Origin: Pseudomonadota bacterium
GTDB lineage: Bacteria; Pseudomonadota; Gammaproteobacteria; Burkholderiales; Burkholderiaceae_C
DNA: 64,000 bases
Direction of reading: 5' to 3'
Assembly: GCA_020161775.1 (NCBI GenBank)
Contig: JAIUOW010000012.1
Coordinates: forward strand, 1 to 64,000
The position numbers were made by a program, and so were the translations under genes. Positions 1 to 9,428 of the stretch are shown here, piece after piece (within the stretch, counting starts at the first letter, position 1; each line of letters starts with the position of its first letter). The notes under the pieces are model-generated. The model searched no databases. It was not told where the DNA came from and saw only the letters and a program-made list of their open reading frames with translations.

Positions 1-1083
1 GTCGGTTCGTCGCAAGCGCCGACCGCCGCCGTGGACAAGTCTCTCAGCGCCTCGAACACAAAAATTCAGACAGCCCCCCATCTCTAAAGCTGCGTTCTTT
101 TGGTGGGCCGCTTTAAGCTCACCTCTAAGCTTGTCTATTTCAGTGTACTTTGCCTCATGGCGCCGCTTTTCATGCTCAAAAGCGGCCTGCTTTTTCTCAA
201 AGTCTTTGCGCAGCTTTATATATAAGTCCCGCTCAGAAATAACTCGCTCAGCAGATACTTTCAGCGCCTTATTCGACTTAATTAGCTTTTTAAGTGCGGG
301 CTCAAATGTCTTTTTGAACTGCTCTTTCACCTGTTTAGGCGTCGAAACAAATGACAAGTTATCTACAAAGTCTGTCAACATCTTATCGATAACTTGCAAG
401 AAATCTTCATTTGTTGCCATTTTCATCCTCCTTCTAAATTCTTTTATTGTTATGTTTTTGGCTAGGCTGCCCTCTTCGCCGCGCTTGAGGCCGTACTTTT
501 CGTTAGCCTGGGCATGAGCAGTCACAAACTTGGTCCAGTATTCTGGGTTCCATCGTTTTGCATTCAAAACAGTTTTGATCACTGTTTTTGTACCAAAACG
601 ATTTTTATGGGTGACTTCTTTTTTTTCCTCGGGGCTTATCAAGATGTGAAGGTGCGGGCTGCTTTCATCCAGGTGTAAGACCGCAAACTTGACCGCATCG
701 GGACCAAACTGGCCCCGCACCAAGTCCAGTTCAGTGGCTTTCCACAGGTCTATTTTTTGGCGGCCTTGTGGGGTGATGTGGCCATCTTTGTGCCACTCCC
801 CCCAGAACTCAGGTGACGCTGAAAGCATCAGGTCGATAGCTAAGACGCTATCTTTTTTGACTTCGATTTCGTTCTTTTCGAAATGCTCAAAGAACTTGGC
901 CCCGAGATCAGCTTTGATTTTGGACGCCCCAAACTCGTTAATTAAGACTTCGTTAAACTTAATTCGTTGAGGGTCAATTCTGTCTTTATCTGCTGCGCTT
1001 AGCTTGATGCGCATGTTGTGAATTGCGATGCTGGCGAACTCTGCTCTCGTCTTGACTTTGCGAAATCCTTGTATAGAATACAT
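1..1083 (-). CDS. MobV-family (Pre/Mob) relaxase, C-terminus outside window
   Basis: Relaxases of this family nick one strand at the transfer origin and lead it into a recipient cell. Reading the minus strand from the ATG at 1081-1083 gives 361 codons without a stop to the window edge, so the 3' end is missing. The core signature HLDESSPHLHIL fits the HxDExxPHxH metal-binding motif of MobV enzymes. The start is preceded by AGAAGG at good spacing. A charged, Lys/Glu-rich stretch resembling a coiled coil follows around residues 240-335. The last 25 or so codons turn abruptly Arg/Gly-rich and GC-rich, so a frameshift or junction near position 75 is possible. Composition is clearly poorer in G+C than the chromosome to the right. 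The family call rests on the motif and general layout. Confidence 0.8.
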   Translation of the reverse strand, partial: MYSIQGFRKVKTRAEFASIAIHNMRIKLSAADKDRIDPQRIKFNEVLINEFGASKIKADLGAKFFEHFEKNEIEVKKDSVLAIDLMLSASPEFWGEWHKDGHITPQGRQKIDLWKATELDLVRGQFGPDAVKFAVLHLDESSPHLHILISPEEKKEVTHKNRFGTKTVIKTVLNAKRWNPEYWTKFVTAHAQANEKYGLKRGEEGSLAKNITIKEFRRRMKMATNEDFLQVIDKMLTDFVDNLSFVSTPKQVKEQFKKTFEPALKKLIKSNKALKVSAERVISERDLYIKLRKDFEKKQAAFEHEKRRHEAKYTEIDKLRGELKAAHQKNAALEMGGCLNFCVRGAERLVHGGGRRLRRTD

Positions 1084-1149
1084 ATATGCCTTCTTTCTTG
1101 TTTTTATAGTTGTGGCTCTTCTATATTAACAAAAGATTGATGCTAGTCA

Positions 1150-1233
1150 AGAAATCCCCTATTAAGGGGATTTCTAGCTAGCATTACATACAATACCGAG
1201 CTAGAAAGTAACTGCGTTACTCCTTTAGCTCGG
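1150..1233. other. Candidate oriT / structured region upstream of the relaxase gene
   Basis: Two strong inverted repeats lie between the integrase end and the relaxase start. The first is AGAAATCCCCT at 1150-1160 paired with its perfect complement at 1165-1175 across a four-base loop. The second is nested: CCGAGCTA (1196-1203) pairs with TAGCTCGG (1226-1233) and, inside it, AGTAAC (1207-1212) pairs with GTTACT (1216-1221). MobV transfer origins commonly lie directly upstream of the mob gene and contain inverted repeats. The position fits, but no nick-site sequence was recognised, so this is inference. The hairpins could instead regulate mob. Confidence 0.4.
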
Positions 1234-1238
1234 CACCA

Positions 1239-1268
1239 TAAAAAAACCCGCTTTCGCGGCTTTTTTTA
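1239..1268. terminator. Bidirectional intrinsic terminator-like hairpin
   Basis: A run of A, then CCCGC-TTT-CGCGG-like arms, then a run of seven T gives a short GC stem flanked by A and T tracts. It could act on either strand. On the minus strand it would back up the integrase terminator and separate it from the relaxase gene. Confidence 0.6.
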
Positions 1269-1317
1269 TTTTGTATGCCAAAGGGGGTTCCCCCCTCTGG
1301 ACTCTCCCCTTAATGCA

Positions 1318-1344
1318 AAAACGGGCACTTCATGCGCCCGTTTT
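1318..1344 (-). terminator. Intrinsic terminator of the integrase gene
   Basis: AAAACGGGC at 1318-1326 and GCCCGTTTT at 1336-1344 are perfect inverted repeats around a nine-base loop, about 20 bases past the integrase stop. On the minus strand the stem is followed by a T run, the normal layout of a rho-independent terminator. Confidence 0.7.
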
Positions 1345-1362
1345 GTTTGTCTTTTCGCGTTG

Positions 1363-2631
1363 TTATTCTTGACAGAGCTTCGCGTAAATTCTGCGCTGTG
1401 CTGGCGCAACGAGCTCAAAAAGCTGCTCTAACGTGTAGGGTGTTGTATATAAATCTATGTTGGTGTTGTCCAGTTCGTGCCCAAAAAACTGGCTTCGGGC
1501 TTCCAGCGCAACACCTGCTTTTGCATAGAAATTGTTGGCGTATTTGCGCAAAGAATGGAACACCAACTTTCGGTCACTCAGTCCAACCTCTCCAAGTCTG
1601 CGGCTGAATTTCTTGCCAACGGCGTTGCCTTTTCCACGCCCTTCACGCTCAACATATTTGAAAATTGGCCCCGATTTCTGGGCCAGGTAGTCCGAAAAAC
1701 CGCCAGCAAATAGCTCAGAAATAACGGGGATATCGCGTTTTCCGTTGGCCGTTTTGTCGTCTCGAATCCTCAAGAACCAGACCCCGGAGTCAGTTTTTTT
1801 AATGTCTGAGGTCGTCAAATTTGTGAGGGCTCCAACCCTGACACCGAGCACAACAGCCAGCAAACAGACATAAAAATAGTCGGGGTCTTTGGTCTTCTCG
1901 GGCTCGAAATAGCCCTTTTTGAAGATCAAAGAGATATCTTCATCGTCAAAAATCTCGTAGCTGACTGCCCGTTTTTGGGCCTTGGTCATGATCTTGACTG
2001 AGACAGGGTTTACATTGAGGTAGTGAAACTCCCTTGCAAAGTTGAAAACAGCCTTGAGCAAGTTAACCCGGTTTTGTACCGTTTGAAGGGCAAGACCTGA
2101 GGCCTTGAGCTTTTCAGCAAACCCGGTCACATCGGTTTTTAATATTTCATCGATGGGCTTTTTCTTGCCCACGTAGGTGGCGAACTGCAAAACAGCATTC
2201 TTGACCGCTGGTATAGAACCAGCGGCAAGGGGTCTCATTTGCAAATACTTGTCCAACAACGCTACTAGCGTGATGCCCGTAGGGGAATGAGCGGTATTTT
2301 CAGGCGCCGCCGAAGGCGTTGAAACGGCGCGAGCCTTTGGCACAGCTTGCAACGCTGCTATAGCTTGCATAGCGCGCAAGTGGTCAGCTTCGTCATTCGC
2401 TTTGATGCGAACGCCGTCGATTTCTATCTCATAGCGTTTGACAGCGGAGCTGTCAAAACCGAAATCCGAGAGCTTTGGTTTGCTCATATATAAAACAGTC
2501 AGGAGCTTGAGGGCCAGCAGCCGGGCTAGCTCAGGGTCTGACGTTTTGAGGGAGCGTTTGAACTGGCGCTGACCTATCCGGCAGTGCAGATAGTAGGTGT
2601 TTTTGCGCCTGTAAATGGGCAGAGAGAGCAT
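1363..2631 (-). CDS. Tyrosine-type site-specific integrase
   Basis: This integrase should catalyse insertion and excision of the element at the adjacent tRNA-Ser gene. The 422-residue protein has a short N-terminal segment with a DUF6538-like look (YRRKNTYYLHCRIG), a SAM-like core-binding region around residues 110-200, and a C-terminal catalytic domain. Visible catalytic residues are Arg in VLGVRVGALT, His and Arg in HSLRKY, the GH of FFGHELD, and the Tyr nucleophile in IDLYTTPY. The frame stays open to a TTG at 2643, but the ATG at 2629-2631 is preferred because related proteins begin close to M-x-x-LPIY. It has its own terminator and AT-rich composition. The identity is firm; the target site is inferred from position. 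Confidence 0.92.
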   Translation of the reverse strand: MLSLPIYRRKNTYYLHCRIGQRQFKRSLKTSDPELARLLALKLLTVLYMSKPKLSDFGFDSSAVKRYEIEIDGVRIKANDEADHLRAMQAIAALQAVPKARAVSTPSAAPENTAHSPTGITLVALLDKYLQMRPLAAGSIPAVKNAVLQFATYVGKKKPIDEILKTDVTGFAEKLKASGLALQTVQNRVNLLKAVFNFAREFHYLNVNPVSVKIMTKAQKRAVSYEIFDDEDISLIFKKGYFEPEKTKDPDYFYVCLLAVVLGVRVGALTNLTTSDIKKTDSGVWFLRIRDDKTANGKRDIPVISELFAGGFSDYLAQKSGPIFKYVEREGRGKGNAVGKKFSRRLGEVGLSDRKLVFHSLRKYANNFYAKAGVALEARSQFFGHELDNTNIDLYTTPYTLEQLFELVAPAQRRIYAKLCQE

Positions 2632-2634
2632 TTT

Positions 2635-2653
2635 TGCTACCAAAAATGCTACC
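2635..2653 (-). repeat. Two direct repeats GGTAGCA just upstream of the integrase start
   Basis: On the minus strand GGTAGCA occurs twice, 12 bases apart, directly before the integrase ATG. Such short repeats at the end of an integrative element may be arm-type integrase binding sites or part of autoregulation of int. This is a positional inference. Confidence 0.35.
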
Positions 2654-2707
2654 AGCCCTTAAGTCAGAATCAACGTAAGTTGTTGATTTTGAACGATTTT
2701 TTTGCCT

Positions 2708-2800
2708 TGGCGGAAACGGAGGGATTCGAACCCTCGATGAGGCTCTACACCCCATACTCCCTTAGCAGGGGAGCACCTTCGGCCACTCGGTCACGTTTCC
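2708..2800 (-). tRNA. tRNA-Ser (anticodon GCU)
   Basis: The minus strand folds as a long-variable-arm serine tRNA. The acceptor arm GGAAACG pairs with CGTTTCC, followed by discriminator G and an encoded CCA. The anticodon loop CTGCTAA gives GCU, and the T arm contains GGTTCGAATCC. Its 3' end faces the integrase gene about 75 bases away, so its 3' half is the likely attachment site (att core) of the element to the left. lysC lies just upstream on the same strand. Confidence 0.95.
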
Positions 2801-2839
2801 TGGCTAAAAAAAGATTATCTCACGACTTGGGCGCGCAAA

Positions 2840-4108
2840 TCAGGCCGCCGGCTGGTCCAGATCGAATGCCTTGTGCAGGGCGCGCACGGCCAGCTCCATG
2901 TACTTTTCATCAATGACCACCGAGGTCTTGATTTCGCTGGTGGAGATCATCTGGATGTTGATGCCCTCCTCGCTCAGCGAGCGGAACATCTTGCTGGCAA
3001 TGCCCACGTGGCTGCGCATGCCGATGCCCACGATGCTGACCTTGCAGATCTTGGTGTCGCCTTCGATCGTGTCGGTGCCCAGCGTGGGCAGGACCTTGGC
3101 TTTCAGCAGATCCACCGTCCTGGCGTAATCGTTGCGGTGCACGGTGAAGCTGAAGTCGGTCTTGCCGTCCTTGGAGATGTTCTGGATGATCACGTCCACC
3201 TCGATGTTGGCGTCGGCCACGGCACCCAGGATGTTGTAGGCAATGCCGGGCTTGTCGGGCACGCCCAGGATGGAGATCTTGGCTTCGTCGCGGTTGAATG
3301 CGATGCCGGATACGACGGCTTGTTCCATTTGTTCGTCTTCCTCAAAAGTGATCAACGTGCCGGACTTGGCTTCTTCGTTGATGTCAATGTCCCACGGGGT
3401 GAAGCTGCTCAGCACGCGCAGCGGCACCTTGTATTTGCCGGCAAATTCCACCGAGCGGATCTGCAGCACCTTGGAGCCCATGGACGCCATTTCCAGCATC
3501 TCTTCAAAGCTCACGGTGTGCAGGCGGCGGGCTTCGGGCACCACGCGCGGGTCGGTCGTGTAAACGCCGTCCACGTCGGTGTAGATCAGGCATTCGTCGG
3601 CCTTCATGGCGGCGGCCACGGCCACGGCCGAGGTGTCGCTGCCGCCACGGCCCAGCGTGGTGATGTTGCCTGCGTCGTCCACGCCCTGAAAGCCGGTGAC
3701 GATCACCACGCGGCCCGCGGCCAGGTCGGCACGCACCTTCTTGTCGTCAATGGATTCAATGCGGGCCTTGGTGTAGGCGCTGTTGGTCTTGATGGGCACC
3801 TGCCAGCCGGCATAGCTGACGGAGCCCATGCCCTCGGCCTGCAGCGCAATGGCCAGCAGCGCGGACGAGGCCTGCTCGCCGGTGGCGGCCAGCATGTCCA
3901 GCTCGCGGGCGGTGGCGTCGGACGATTTGGCCGGGGCCAGCTCCTTGGCCAGGCCCAGCAGGCGGTTGGTTTCGCCGCTCATGGCGCTGGGCACGACCAC
4001 CATCTGGTGGCCGGCGCGCGCCCATTTGGCCACGCGCTTGGCGACGTTGCGGATGCGCTCGGTGGAGCCCATCGACGTGCCGCCGTATTTGTGAACGATC
4101 AATGCCAT
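2840..4108 (-). CDS. lysC: Aspartate kinase
   Basis: It phosphorylates aspartate in the first step towards lysine, threonine, methionine and diaminopimelate. The 422-residue protein begins with the kinase signature KYGGTSMG (residues 7-14) and contains the VTGFQG and GRGGSDTSA motifs of the amino-acid kinase fold. Two ACT regulatory domains follow from about residue 265 (SILGVPDKPG and VSIVGIGMRSHVG). Length and layout match the single-function bacterial enzyme regulated by lysine and threonine. It lies upstream of the tRNA-Ser on the same strand. The 92 bases separating it from tilS make co-transcription with that gene possible. Confidence 0.97.
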   Translation of the reverse strand: MALIVHKYGGTSMGSTERIRNVAKRVAKWARAGHQMVVVPSAMSGETNRLLGLAKELAPAKSSDATARELDMLAATGEQASSALLAIALQAEGMGSVSYAGWQVPIKTNSAYTKARIESIDDKKVRADLAAGRVVIVTGFQGVDDAGNITTLGRGGSDTSAVAVAAAMKADECLIYTDVDGVYTTDPRVVPEARRLHTVSFEEMLEMASMGSKVLQIRSVEFAGKYKVPLRVLSSFTPWDIDINEEAKSGTLITFEEDEQMEQAVVSGIAFNRDEAKISILGVPDKPGIAYNILGAVADANIEVDVIIQNISKDGKTDFSFTVHRNDYARTVDLLKAKVLPTLGTDTIEGDTKICKVSIVGIGMRSHVGIASKMFRSLSEEGINIQMISTSEIKTSVVIDEKYMELAVRALHKAFDLDQPAA

Positions 4109-4200
4109 TGGATTGGAGGAAAAGACAGACGCGGCGGGTTGCGGGGGATCGTGCTTTCAGGGCTCTTTTGCAGCGGGCCGCACCGCGCAAAACCTGGGGA

Positions 4201-5193
4201 TTATACGGGGGCGATGAAGGCCAGCCGCTCCCCTGCCCGCTCGACGAATCCCGTGCCCACCTTGATGCGGATGCGGTGGCCGCGCGTGGTGCAGGCCTGC
4301 AGCTGGTCCAGCAACTCGTCCAGCTGGGCGGCGGTGGCCGCCGTGCCGTGCGTACGGCGCAGCCAGTAGCGCAGCGCGTTGCCCTGCCGCTCGCGGCTGA
4401 GCGCGCGCAGCGCGGCGATGGCGGGGGGCTCGCCTGCGGCCTGCAGGTCCAGCGCGGCCAGCTCGTCCAGCAGCGCCTGCGCCTGGGCTGCGTGGCGGGC
4501 TGATCGCGCAAAGGTCTCACGAAACTGCGGGAAGGCCTGCGCGATCGCCGGCAGCAGGCCGTGGCGGATGCGGTTGCGGGTGTAAGCGGTGTTGGCGTTG
4601 CTGGGGTCGTCCACCCAGACGATGTGCTGGCTGGCCAGCCAGGCGCGGATGGCCTGGCCACTCACGCCCAGCAGCGGCCGGCCAAAGGCCATGCCATGGC
4701 GTTCAAAGCGGGCCGGCATGGCCGCCAGCCCGGGCAGGCCGGCGCCGCGGCTCAGGGCCAGCAGCAGGGTTTCGGCCTGGTCGTCGGCGTGCTGGGCCAG
4801 CAGCACCTGCCGGGCGCCGCAGTGGCGCGCAGCGTCGGCCAATGCGGCGTAACGGGCCTTGCGGGCGGCGTCCTCGGGGCTTTCGCCGCTGGCGTGGCGG
4901 GCGTCCACATGCACCACCTGCAAGGGCACGCCCAGCGCGGCGCATGCGCCTTCGCAGTGCCGCGCAAAGCCATCGGCTGCGGCCTGCAGGCCGTGGTGGA
5001 TGTGGATGGCATGGATCTGGCCCGGCCAGCGCGCGGCACAGGCCAGCAGCAGCGCGGTGGAATCGGCGCCGCCGCTGTAGGCCACGGCCAGCGGCGGGCT
5101 TGCCTGCCAGCCCGCCAGCGCAATGGCGGCCGGGTTGGCAGCCGGGTTCAGGGAATCAGCGGGCGTCGGCCTTGGTGTCGGTGTAACGGCCAT
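4201..5193 (-). CDS. tilS: tRNA(Ile)-lysidine synthase
   Basis: TilS attaches lysine to C34 of the CAU-anticodon isoleucine tRNA so that it reads AUA. The 330-residue protein carries the PP-loop ATP-binding motif SGGADST at residues 40-46, then HIHHGLQ and [11 protein letters not shown], typical of the N-type PP-loop ATPase domain. A substrate-binding domain follows from about residue 215. At 330 residues it is about 100 shorter than the E. coli protein and probably lacks the extreme C-terminal domain. The ATG start overlaps the end of accA by 38 bases and no clear ribosome site was seen, which suggests translation coupled to accA. Confidence 0.93.
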   Translation of the reverse strand: MAVTPTPRPTPADSLNPAANPAAIALAGWQASPPLAVAYSGGADSTALLLACAARWPGQIHAIHIHHGLQAAADGFARHCEGACAALGVPLQVVHVDARHASGESPEDAARKARYAALADAARHCGARQVLLAQHADDQAETLLLALSRGAGLPGLAAMPARFERHGMAFGRPLLGVSGQAIRAWLASQHIVWVDDPSNANTAYTRNRIRHGLLPAIAQAFPQFRETFARSARHAAQAQALLDELAALDLQAAGEPPAIAALRALSRERQGNALRYWLRRTHGTAATAAQLDELLDQLQACTTRGHRIRIKVGTGFVERAGERLAFIAPV

Positions 5194-6133
5194 AACTTTG
5201 CAGCCGTTCGTAGCGCCGGTCCAGCAGCTCGCGCACCTTCAGGTCGCTGACCTGGCGGTAGGCGTCGTTCAGCGCGCGCTTGAGGAAAGCCGCCATCTGC
5301 TTGTGGTCGCGGTGCGCGCCGCCCACGGGCTCGTTGACGATTTTGTCCACCAGGCCCAGGGCCTTCAGGCGGTGGGCGGTAATGCCCAACGCCTCGGCGG
5401 CGTCCTGCGCCTTGTCGGAGGTCTTCCAGAGGATGGAGGCACAGCCTTCGGGGCTGATCACCGAATAGATGGAGTACTGCAGCATGAGCACCTGGTCGCC
5501 CACCGAGATGGCCAGCGCGCCACCCGAGCCGCCTTCGCCAATGATGGTGGTGATGATGGGCACTTCCAGCTGGGCCATCTCGTAGATGTTGCGGCCAATG
5601 GCCTCGGACTGGCCGCGCTCTTCGGCGTCTATGCCGGGGTAGGCGCCGGGCGTGTCCACGAACGTGAAGACCGGGAGCTTGAATTTCTCGGCCGTCTTCA
5701 TCAGGCGCAGCGCCTTGCGGTAGCCCTCGGGCTTGCTCATGCCGAAGTTGCGCAGGCCGCGCTCTTTGGTGTCGCGCCCCTTCTGGTGGCCCAACACCAT
5801 GCAGGCCGTGCCGTTGAAGCGGGCCAGCCCGCCCACGATGCTCAGGTCGTCGGCAAAGTGCCGGTCGCCGTGCAGCTCGACGAAGTCGGTAAAGATTTCG
5901 TTGACGTAGTCCAGCGTGTAGGGCCGCTCGGCGTGGCGCGCGATCTTGGTGATCTGCCAGGGCGAGAGGTCGCTGTAGATGTCCTTGGTGAGCTGTTGGC
6001 TCTTCTTGCTGAGCTGGTCGATTTCTTCAGAGATATCGACCGCCGACTCGGTCTGCACGTAGCGCAGTTCTTCGATCTTGGTCTCGAGTTCCGCAATCGG
6101 CTGCTCGAAGTCGAGGAAGGTTTTCTTTGCCAA
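5156..6133 (-). CDS. accA: Acetyl-CoA carboxylase, carboxyltransferase subunit alpha
   Basis: With AccD it forms the carboxyltransferase that makes malonyl-CoA, the first committed step of fatty acid synthesis. The chosen TTG start at 6133 gives 325 residues beginning (M)[10 protein letters not shown], the usual N-terminus, with AAGGAG at 6141-6146 seven bases upstream. The frame is open much further, but the next ATG would lie inside alkA. Recognisable parts are the N-terminal helical segment, GRHFADD-like ([17 protein letters not shown]), and [11 protein letters not shown], part of the crotonase-type fold. No accD is in the window. Confidence 0.96.
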   Translation of the reverse strand: MAKKTFLDFEQPIAELETKIEELRYVQTESAVDISEEIDQLSKKSQQLTKDIYSDLSPWQITKIARHAERPYTLDYVNEIFTDFVELHGDRHFADDLSIVGGLARFNGTACMVLGHQKGRDTKERGLRNFGMSKPEGYRKALRLMKTAEKFKLPVFTFVDTPGAYPGIDAEERGQSEAIGRNIYEMAQLEVPIITTIIGEGGSGGALAISVGDQVLMLQYSIYSVISPEGCASILWKTSDKAQDAAEALGITAHRLKALGLVDKIVNEPVGGAHRDHKQMAAFLKRALNDAYRQVSDLKVRELLDRRYERLQSYGRYTDTKADAR

Positions 6134-6173
6134 GGTTTTGCTCCTTGTGTGTTGGCTTGGGCCCCGCCGCCGG

Positions 6174-6833
6174 TCAATAAGACACCGGGAGAGGGTCGAG
6201 CGAGCGCCAAATATACCAAGTCGCCACGCTGCGGTACGGCGCCCAGGCGTCGGCCACCTCGCGCGCGTCGCTGCGGCTGACCGGGTCGCCGGAAAAGTAG
6301 TTCTGGCTGATGCCGTTGATGAGGCCAATGTCGTCCAGCGGCAGCACATCCGGGCGCATCAGGTGAAAGATCAGGAACATCTCGGCCGTCCAGCGACCGA
6401 TGCCACGGATGGCCACCAGCTCGGCAATGATGGCTTCGTCGTCCATGGATTCCCATGCCTTGACATGGACCGCGCCCGAGTCGAAATGCAATGCCAGGTC
6501 CACCAGGTATTCGATCTTGCGCGCGCTCAGGCCCGCGGCGCGCATGTCGTCCACCTTGAGCTTGAGCACATTGGCCGCGGTCAGCTTGCGTGGCAGTTTT
6601 TCAAACCGGTCCCACACCGTCTGCGCAGCCTTCACCGAGATCTGTTGGCCCACGATGCTGCGCGCCAGCGTGGTGAACGCGTCGCCGCGCGACTGCAGGC
6701 AGGCGTCGCCAAACTGCGGGATCAGCCGCTTCATGACCCGGTCTTTTTTGGCCAGGTGGCGGCAGGCTTCTTCCCAGTAGGCAGGCGTGGCCACCTGCAC
6801 CACGGGCTCGGCCGCCTTGCGCGTGGCGTTCAC
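6174..6833 (-). CDS. DNA-3-methyladenine glycosylase II, HhH-GPD family
   Basis: It should excise alkylated purines in base excision repair. The 219-residue protein shows the helix-hairpin-helix [11 protein letters not shown] followed by PLDDIGL, whose second Asp is the expected catalytic residue of the HhH-GPD superfamily. [11 protein letters not shown] matches the conserved region before it. There is no N-terminal Ada-type or extra AlkA domain, so it is the short form. Its ATG overlaps the cysS stop by four bases, indicating coupled translation. It could be given the symbol alkA, but the short form is often left unnamed. Confidence 0.88.
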   Translation of the reverse strand: MNATRKAAEPVVQVATPAYWEEACRHLAKKDRVMKRLIPQFGDACLQSRGDAFTTLARSIVGQQISVKAAQTVWDRFEKLPRKLTAANVLKLKVDDMRAAGLSARKIEYLVDLALHFDSGAVHVKAWESMDDEAIIAELVAIRGIGRWTAEMFLIFHLMRPDVLPLDDIGLINGISQNYFSGDPVSRSDAREVADAWAPYRSVATWYIWRSLDPLPVSY

Positions 6834-8206
6834 TGCGCGGCCTCCCAGGTGGTACCAGCGGCCGAATCCTTGAGCACGATGCCCTGGGCCAACAACGCGT
6901 TGCGGATGCGGTCGGCCTCGGCGAAATCTTTTGCCTTCTTGGCGGCGGCGCGCGCCTCGATCTGCTGCTGGATACCGGCCTCGTCGAGCGCGGCGCCAGC
7001 CTGCAGGAAGGCCTGCGGATCGCCTTGCAGCAGGCCCAGAACGCCGCCCAGCGCCTTGAGCAGGCCCGCCACCTGGGCCGACTTGCTACGGTTGGCCTCG
7101 GCGGCCAGCTCAAACAGCACGGCCACGGCTTCGGGCGTGCCGAAGTCGTTGTCCATTGCGGTCTTGAAGCGCGCGGCATGCGGCTGAGCCCAGTCGATCG
7201 CCACGTCGGCGGGTGGCACCGCCTGCAACGCGGTGTACAGGCGCTTGAGCGCGTTGCGCGCGTCGTCCAGGTGCACGTCGCTGTAGTTCAGCGGGCTGCG
7301 GTAGTGCGCACGCACGATGAAGAAACGGATGGTCTCGGCGTCGAACTTCTGCAGCACCTCGCGGATGGTGAAGAAGTTGCCCAGGCTCTTGGACATCTTT
7401 TCGTTGTCGATGTTCACAAAGCCGTTGTGCATCCACACGTTGGCCAGGGTTTTGCCGTTGGCGCCTTCGCTCTGGGCGATTTCGTTTTCGTGGTGGGGGA
7501 ACTGCAGGTCGGCCCCGCCGCCGTGGATGTCAAAGGTTTCGCCCAGGGTGGCGCAGGCCATGGCCGAGCATTCGATGTGCCAGCCCGGGCGTCCCTTGCC
7601 CCAGGCACTGTCCCACTGGGCGTCTGCCGGCTCGGTGGGCTTGGCGGATTTCCACAGCACAAAATCAAGCGGGTCGTCCTTGCCGTCCAGCACGGCCACG
7701 CGTTCACCCGCATGCAGTTCGTCCAGCGATTTGCCCGACAGCTTGCCGTAGCCGTCAAACTTGCGCACCGCATAGTTCACGTCGCCCGCCGGTGTCTGGT
7801 AGGCCAGGCCCTTGTCCTGCAGCGTCTTGACGATGGCCAGCATCTGCGGCACGTAGTCGGTGGCGCGCGGGTCGTGGTCGGGGCGCTGCACGCCCAGGGC
7901 GTCGAAGTCGCGGTACATCTCGTCGATCATGCGCGCCGTCAGCGCCTTGATCGGCTCGCCGTTCTCCACGGCGCGGCGGATGATCTTGTCTTCGATGTCG
8001 GTGATGTTGCGCACATAGGTCACGCGCAGGCCACTGGCCTTGAGCCAGCGCTGTACCAGGTCAAATGCCACGGCCGAGCGCGCATGGCCGATGTGGCACA
8101 GGTCGTACACCGTGATGCCGCACACATACATCCGTACATGGCCGGGCTCGATCGGTGACAGGTTCTCCAGTTCACGCGACAGCGTGTTGTAGATGCGCAG
8201 GCTCAT
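6830..8206 (-). CDS. cysS: Cysteinyl-tRNA synthetase
   Basis: It charges tRNA-Cys with cysteine. The start at 8206 gives a 458-residue protein beginning [10 protein letters not shown], the normal N-terminus; the frame stays open far upstream but that part is antisense to the next genes. The HIGH motif is at residues 38-41 after the zinc-ligand Cys in [17 protein letters not shown] supplies another zinc ligand, and KMSKSLGN is the second class I signature. It is the first gene of a minus-strand run cysS-alkA-accA-tilS. Confidence 0.97.
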   Translation of the reverse strand: MSLRIYNTLSRELENLSPIEPGHVRMYVCGITVYDLCHIGHARSAVAFDLVQRWLKASGLRVTYVRNITDIEDKIIRRAVENGEPIKALTARMIDEMYRDFDALGVQRPDHDPRATDYVPQMLAIVKTLQDKGLAYQTPAGDVNYAVRKFDGYGKLSGKSLDELHAGERVAVLDGKDDPLDFVLWKSAKPTEPADAQWDSAWGKGRPGWHIECSAMACATLGETFDIHGGGADLQFPHHENEIAQSEGANGKTLANVWMHNGFVNIDNEKMSKSLGNFFTIREVLQKFDAETIRFFIVRAHYRSPLNYSDVHLDDARNALKRLYTALQAVPPADVAIDWAQPHAARFKTAMDNDFGTPEAVAVLFELAAEANRSKSAQVAGLLKALGGVLGLLQGDPQAFLQAGAALDEAGIQQQIEARAAAKKAKDFAEADRIRNALLAQGIVLKDSAAGTTWEAAQ

Positions 8207-8297
8207 GAATGGGTGGTGCGGCGACGGCCTGGCGTAGGTGACGGGCGGGCGCGGAATTCGACGGTTGTTCGGGTTGTCTGGGGCTGTGCCAGGGGGT

Positions 8298-8323
8298 TTG
8301 GAGAGACACCCCTCGGCTACAAT
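8298..8323 (+). promoter_or_regulatory. Possible sigma-70 promoter of the TPR gene
   Basis: TACAAT at 8318-8323 matches a -10 box well. The TTGGAG at 8298-8303 lies only 14 bases upstream, short for a -35 box, so the -10 box is the better part of this call. It sits in the 177-base gap between divergent cysS and the TPR gene. Confidence 0.3.
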
Positions 8324-8383
8324 CCAGCGCAGTATATAGCCCCGTCTTCGGGCTTGCCACACGCGTTCGACACAAGAGGTTTT

Positions 8384-9424
8384 ATGACGCACGCCCGCTC
8401 CCCGGTCTCCAAAGCCTTGCGCCTGCTGGCGCTGGCCGCCCTGTTCAGCTTTTCCGCCGTGCATGCCGACGAATACGGCGACGTGGGCCAGCTGCTGCGC
8501 TCGGGCAAGCTGGCCGAGGCCCTGACCAAGGCCGACCAATACCTGGCCACCAAGCCGCGCGACCCGCAGATGCGCTTTCTGAAGGGCGTGATCCAGACCG
8601 AATCGGGCAAGCCGGCAGACGCCATCAACACGTTCACCAAGCTCACCGAAGACTACCCCGAGCTGCCCGAGCCCTACAACAACCTGGCCGTGCTGTACGC
8701 GGGCCAGAGCCAGTTTGACAAGGCGCGCGCCGCGCTGGAAATGGCCATCCGCACCAACCCCAGCTACGCCACCGCCCACGAAAACCTGGGCGATGTGTAT
8801 GCCAAGCTGGCCAGCCAGGCCTACAGCAAGGCCCTGCAACTGGACAGCAACAACACCGGCGTGCAACCCAAGCTCGCGCTGATCCGCGACCTGTTCGCCC
8901 CCGGCGCCAAGGGCCAGCGCCCCACCGCCCCCGCTGCGGCGGCACCTGCGGCGGCACCTGCGCCGGCGGTTGTGGCCAAGGCCCCCACGCCGGCACCGGC
9001 CCCTGCGGCCGGCCCCTCGGCCAGCGGCACCGTTACACCTGCACCCGCTGCACCGGCCGCGGCTGCCGCCGCCGCGGCCAGCCCGGCCGCCAAGGACGTT
9101 GAAGCCTCCGTGCGCGCCTGGGCTGCTGCCTGGGCCGCCAAGGACATGGGCGCCTACCTGGGCGCCTACGGCAAGGAATTCGATCCGCCCGGCAACCAGG
9201 ACCGCAAGGCCTGGGAAGAAGAGCGCCGCGCCCGCATCGTGGGCAAGTCGCGCATCACCGTGCGCCTGAGCGACCTGGAAGTCGCCGTCAACGGCAACCG
9301 CGCCACGGCGAAGTTCCGCCAGGCCTACAGCGCCGATTCGCTGAACATCTCCAGCCGCAAGACGCTGGACATGGTGAAGGCCGGCGAACGCTGGGTCATC
9401 GTCAAGGAATCCACGGGCGGTTGA
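8384..9424 (+). CDS. Secreted TPR protein with C-terminal NTF2-like (Cds6-type) domain
   Basis: The chosen ATG at 8384 follows AAGAGG and gives 346 residues beginning with a Sec signal peptide that ends near SAVHA-D (about residue 27). TPR-like helices span about residues 30-175. An Ala/Pro-rich linker of about 60 residues follows, then a domain of about 105 residues starting [13 protein letters not shown] that resembles the NTF2-like domain at the C-terminus of Cds6-type L,D-transpeptidase proteins. The next gene, an L,D-transpeptidase, ends in a domain of the same type, so the two probably work together in the periplasm on peptidoglycan. The exact function is not known to me. Confidence 0.8.
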   Translation: MTHARSPVSKALRLLALAALFSFSAVHADEYGDVGQLLRSGKLAEALTKADQYLATKPRDPQMRFLKGVIQTESGKPADAINTFTKLTEDYPELPEPYNNLAVLYAGQSQFDKARAALEMAIRTNPSYATAHENLGDVYAKLASQAYSKALQLDSNNTGVQPKLALIRDLFAPGAKGQRPTAPAAAAPAAAPAPAVVAKAPTPAPAPAAGPSASGTVTPAPAAPAAAAAAAASPAAKDVEASVRAWAAAWAAKDMGAYLGAYGKEFDPPGNQDRKAWEEERRARIVGKSRITVRLSDLEVAVNGNRATAKFRQAYSADSLNISSRKTLDMVKAGERWVIVKESTGG

Positions 9425-9428
9425 TCGC

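Noticed and set aside
131-970. Plus-strand frames of 128 and 93 residues at the left end
   Set aside because: They lie antisense to the relaxase frame, which has a ribosome site, a family motif and continuous coding sense; these frames have no recognisable domain.
2873-4369. Long plus-strand frame of 498 residues across lysC
   Set aside because: It is antisense to an unambiguous lysC and has the His/Gly/Val-rich make-up typical of reverse frames in GC-rich genes.
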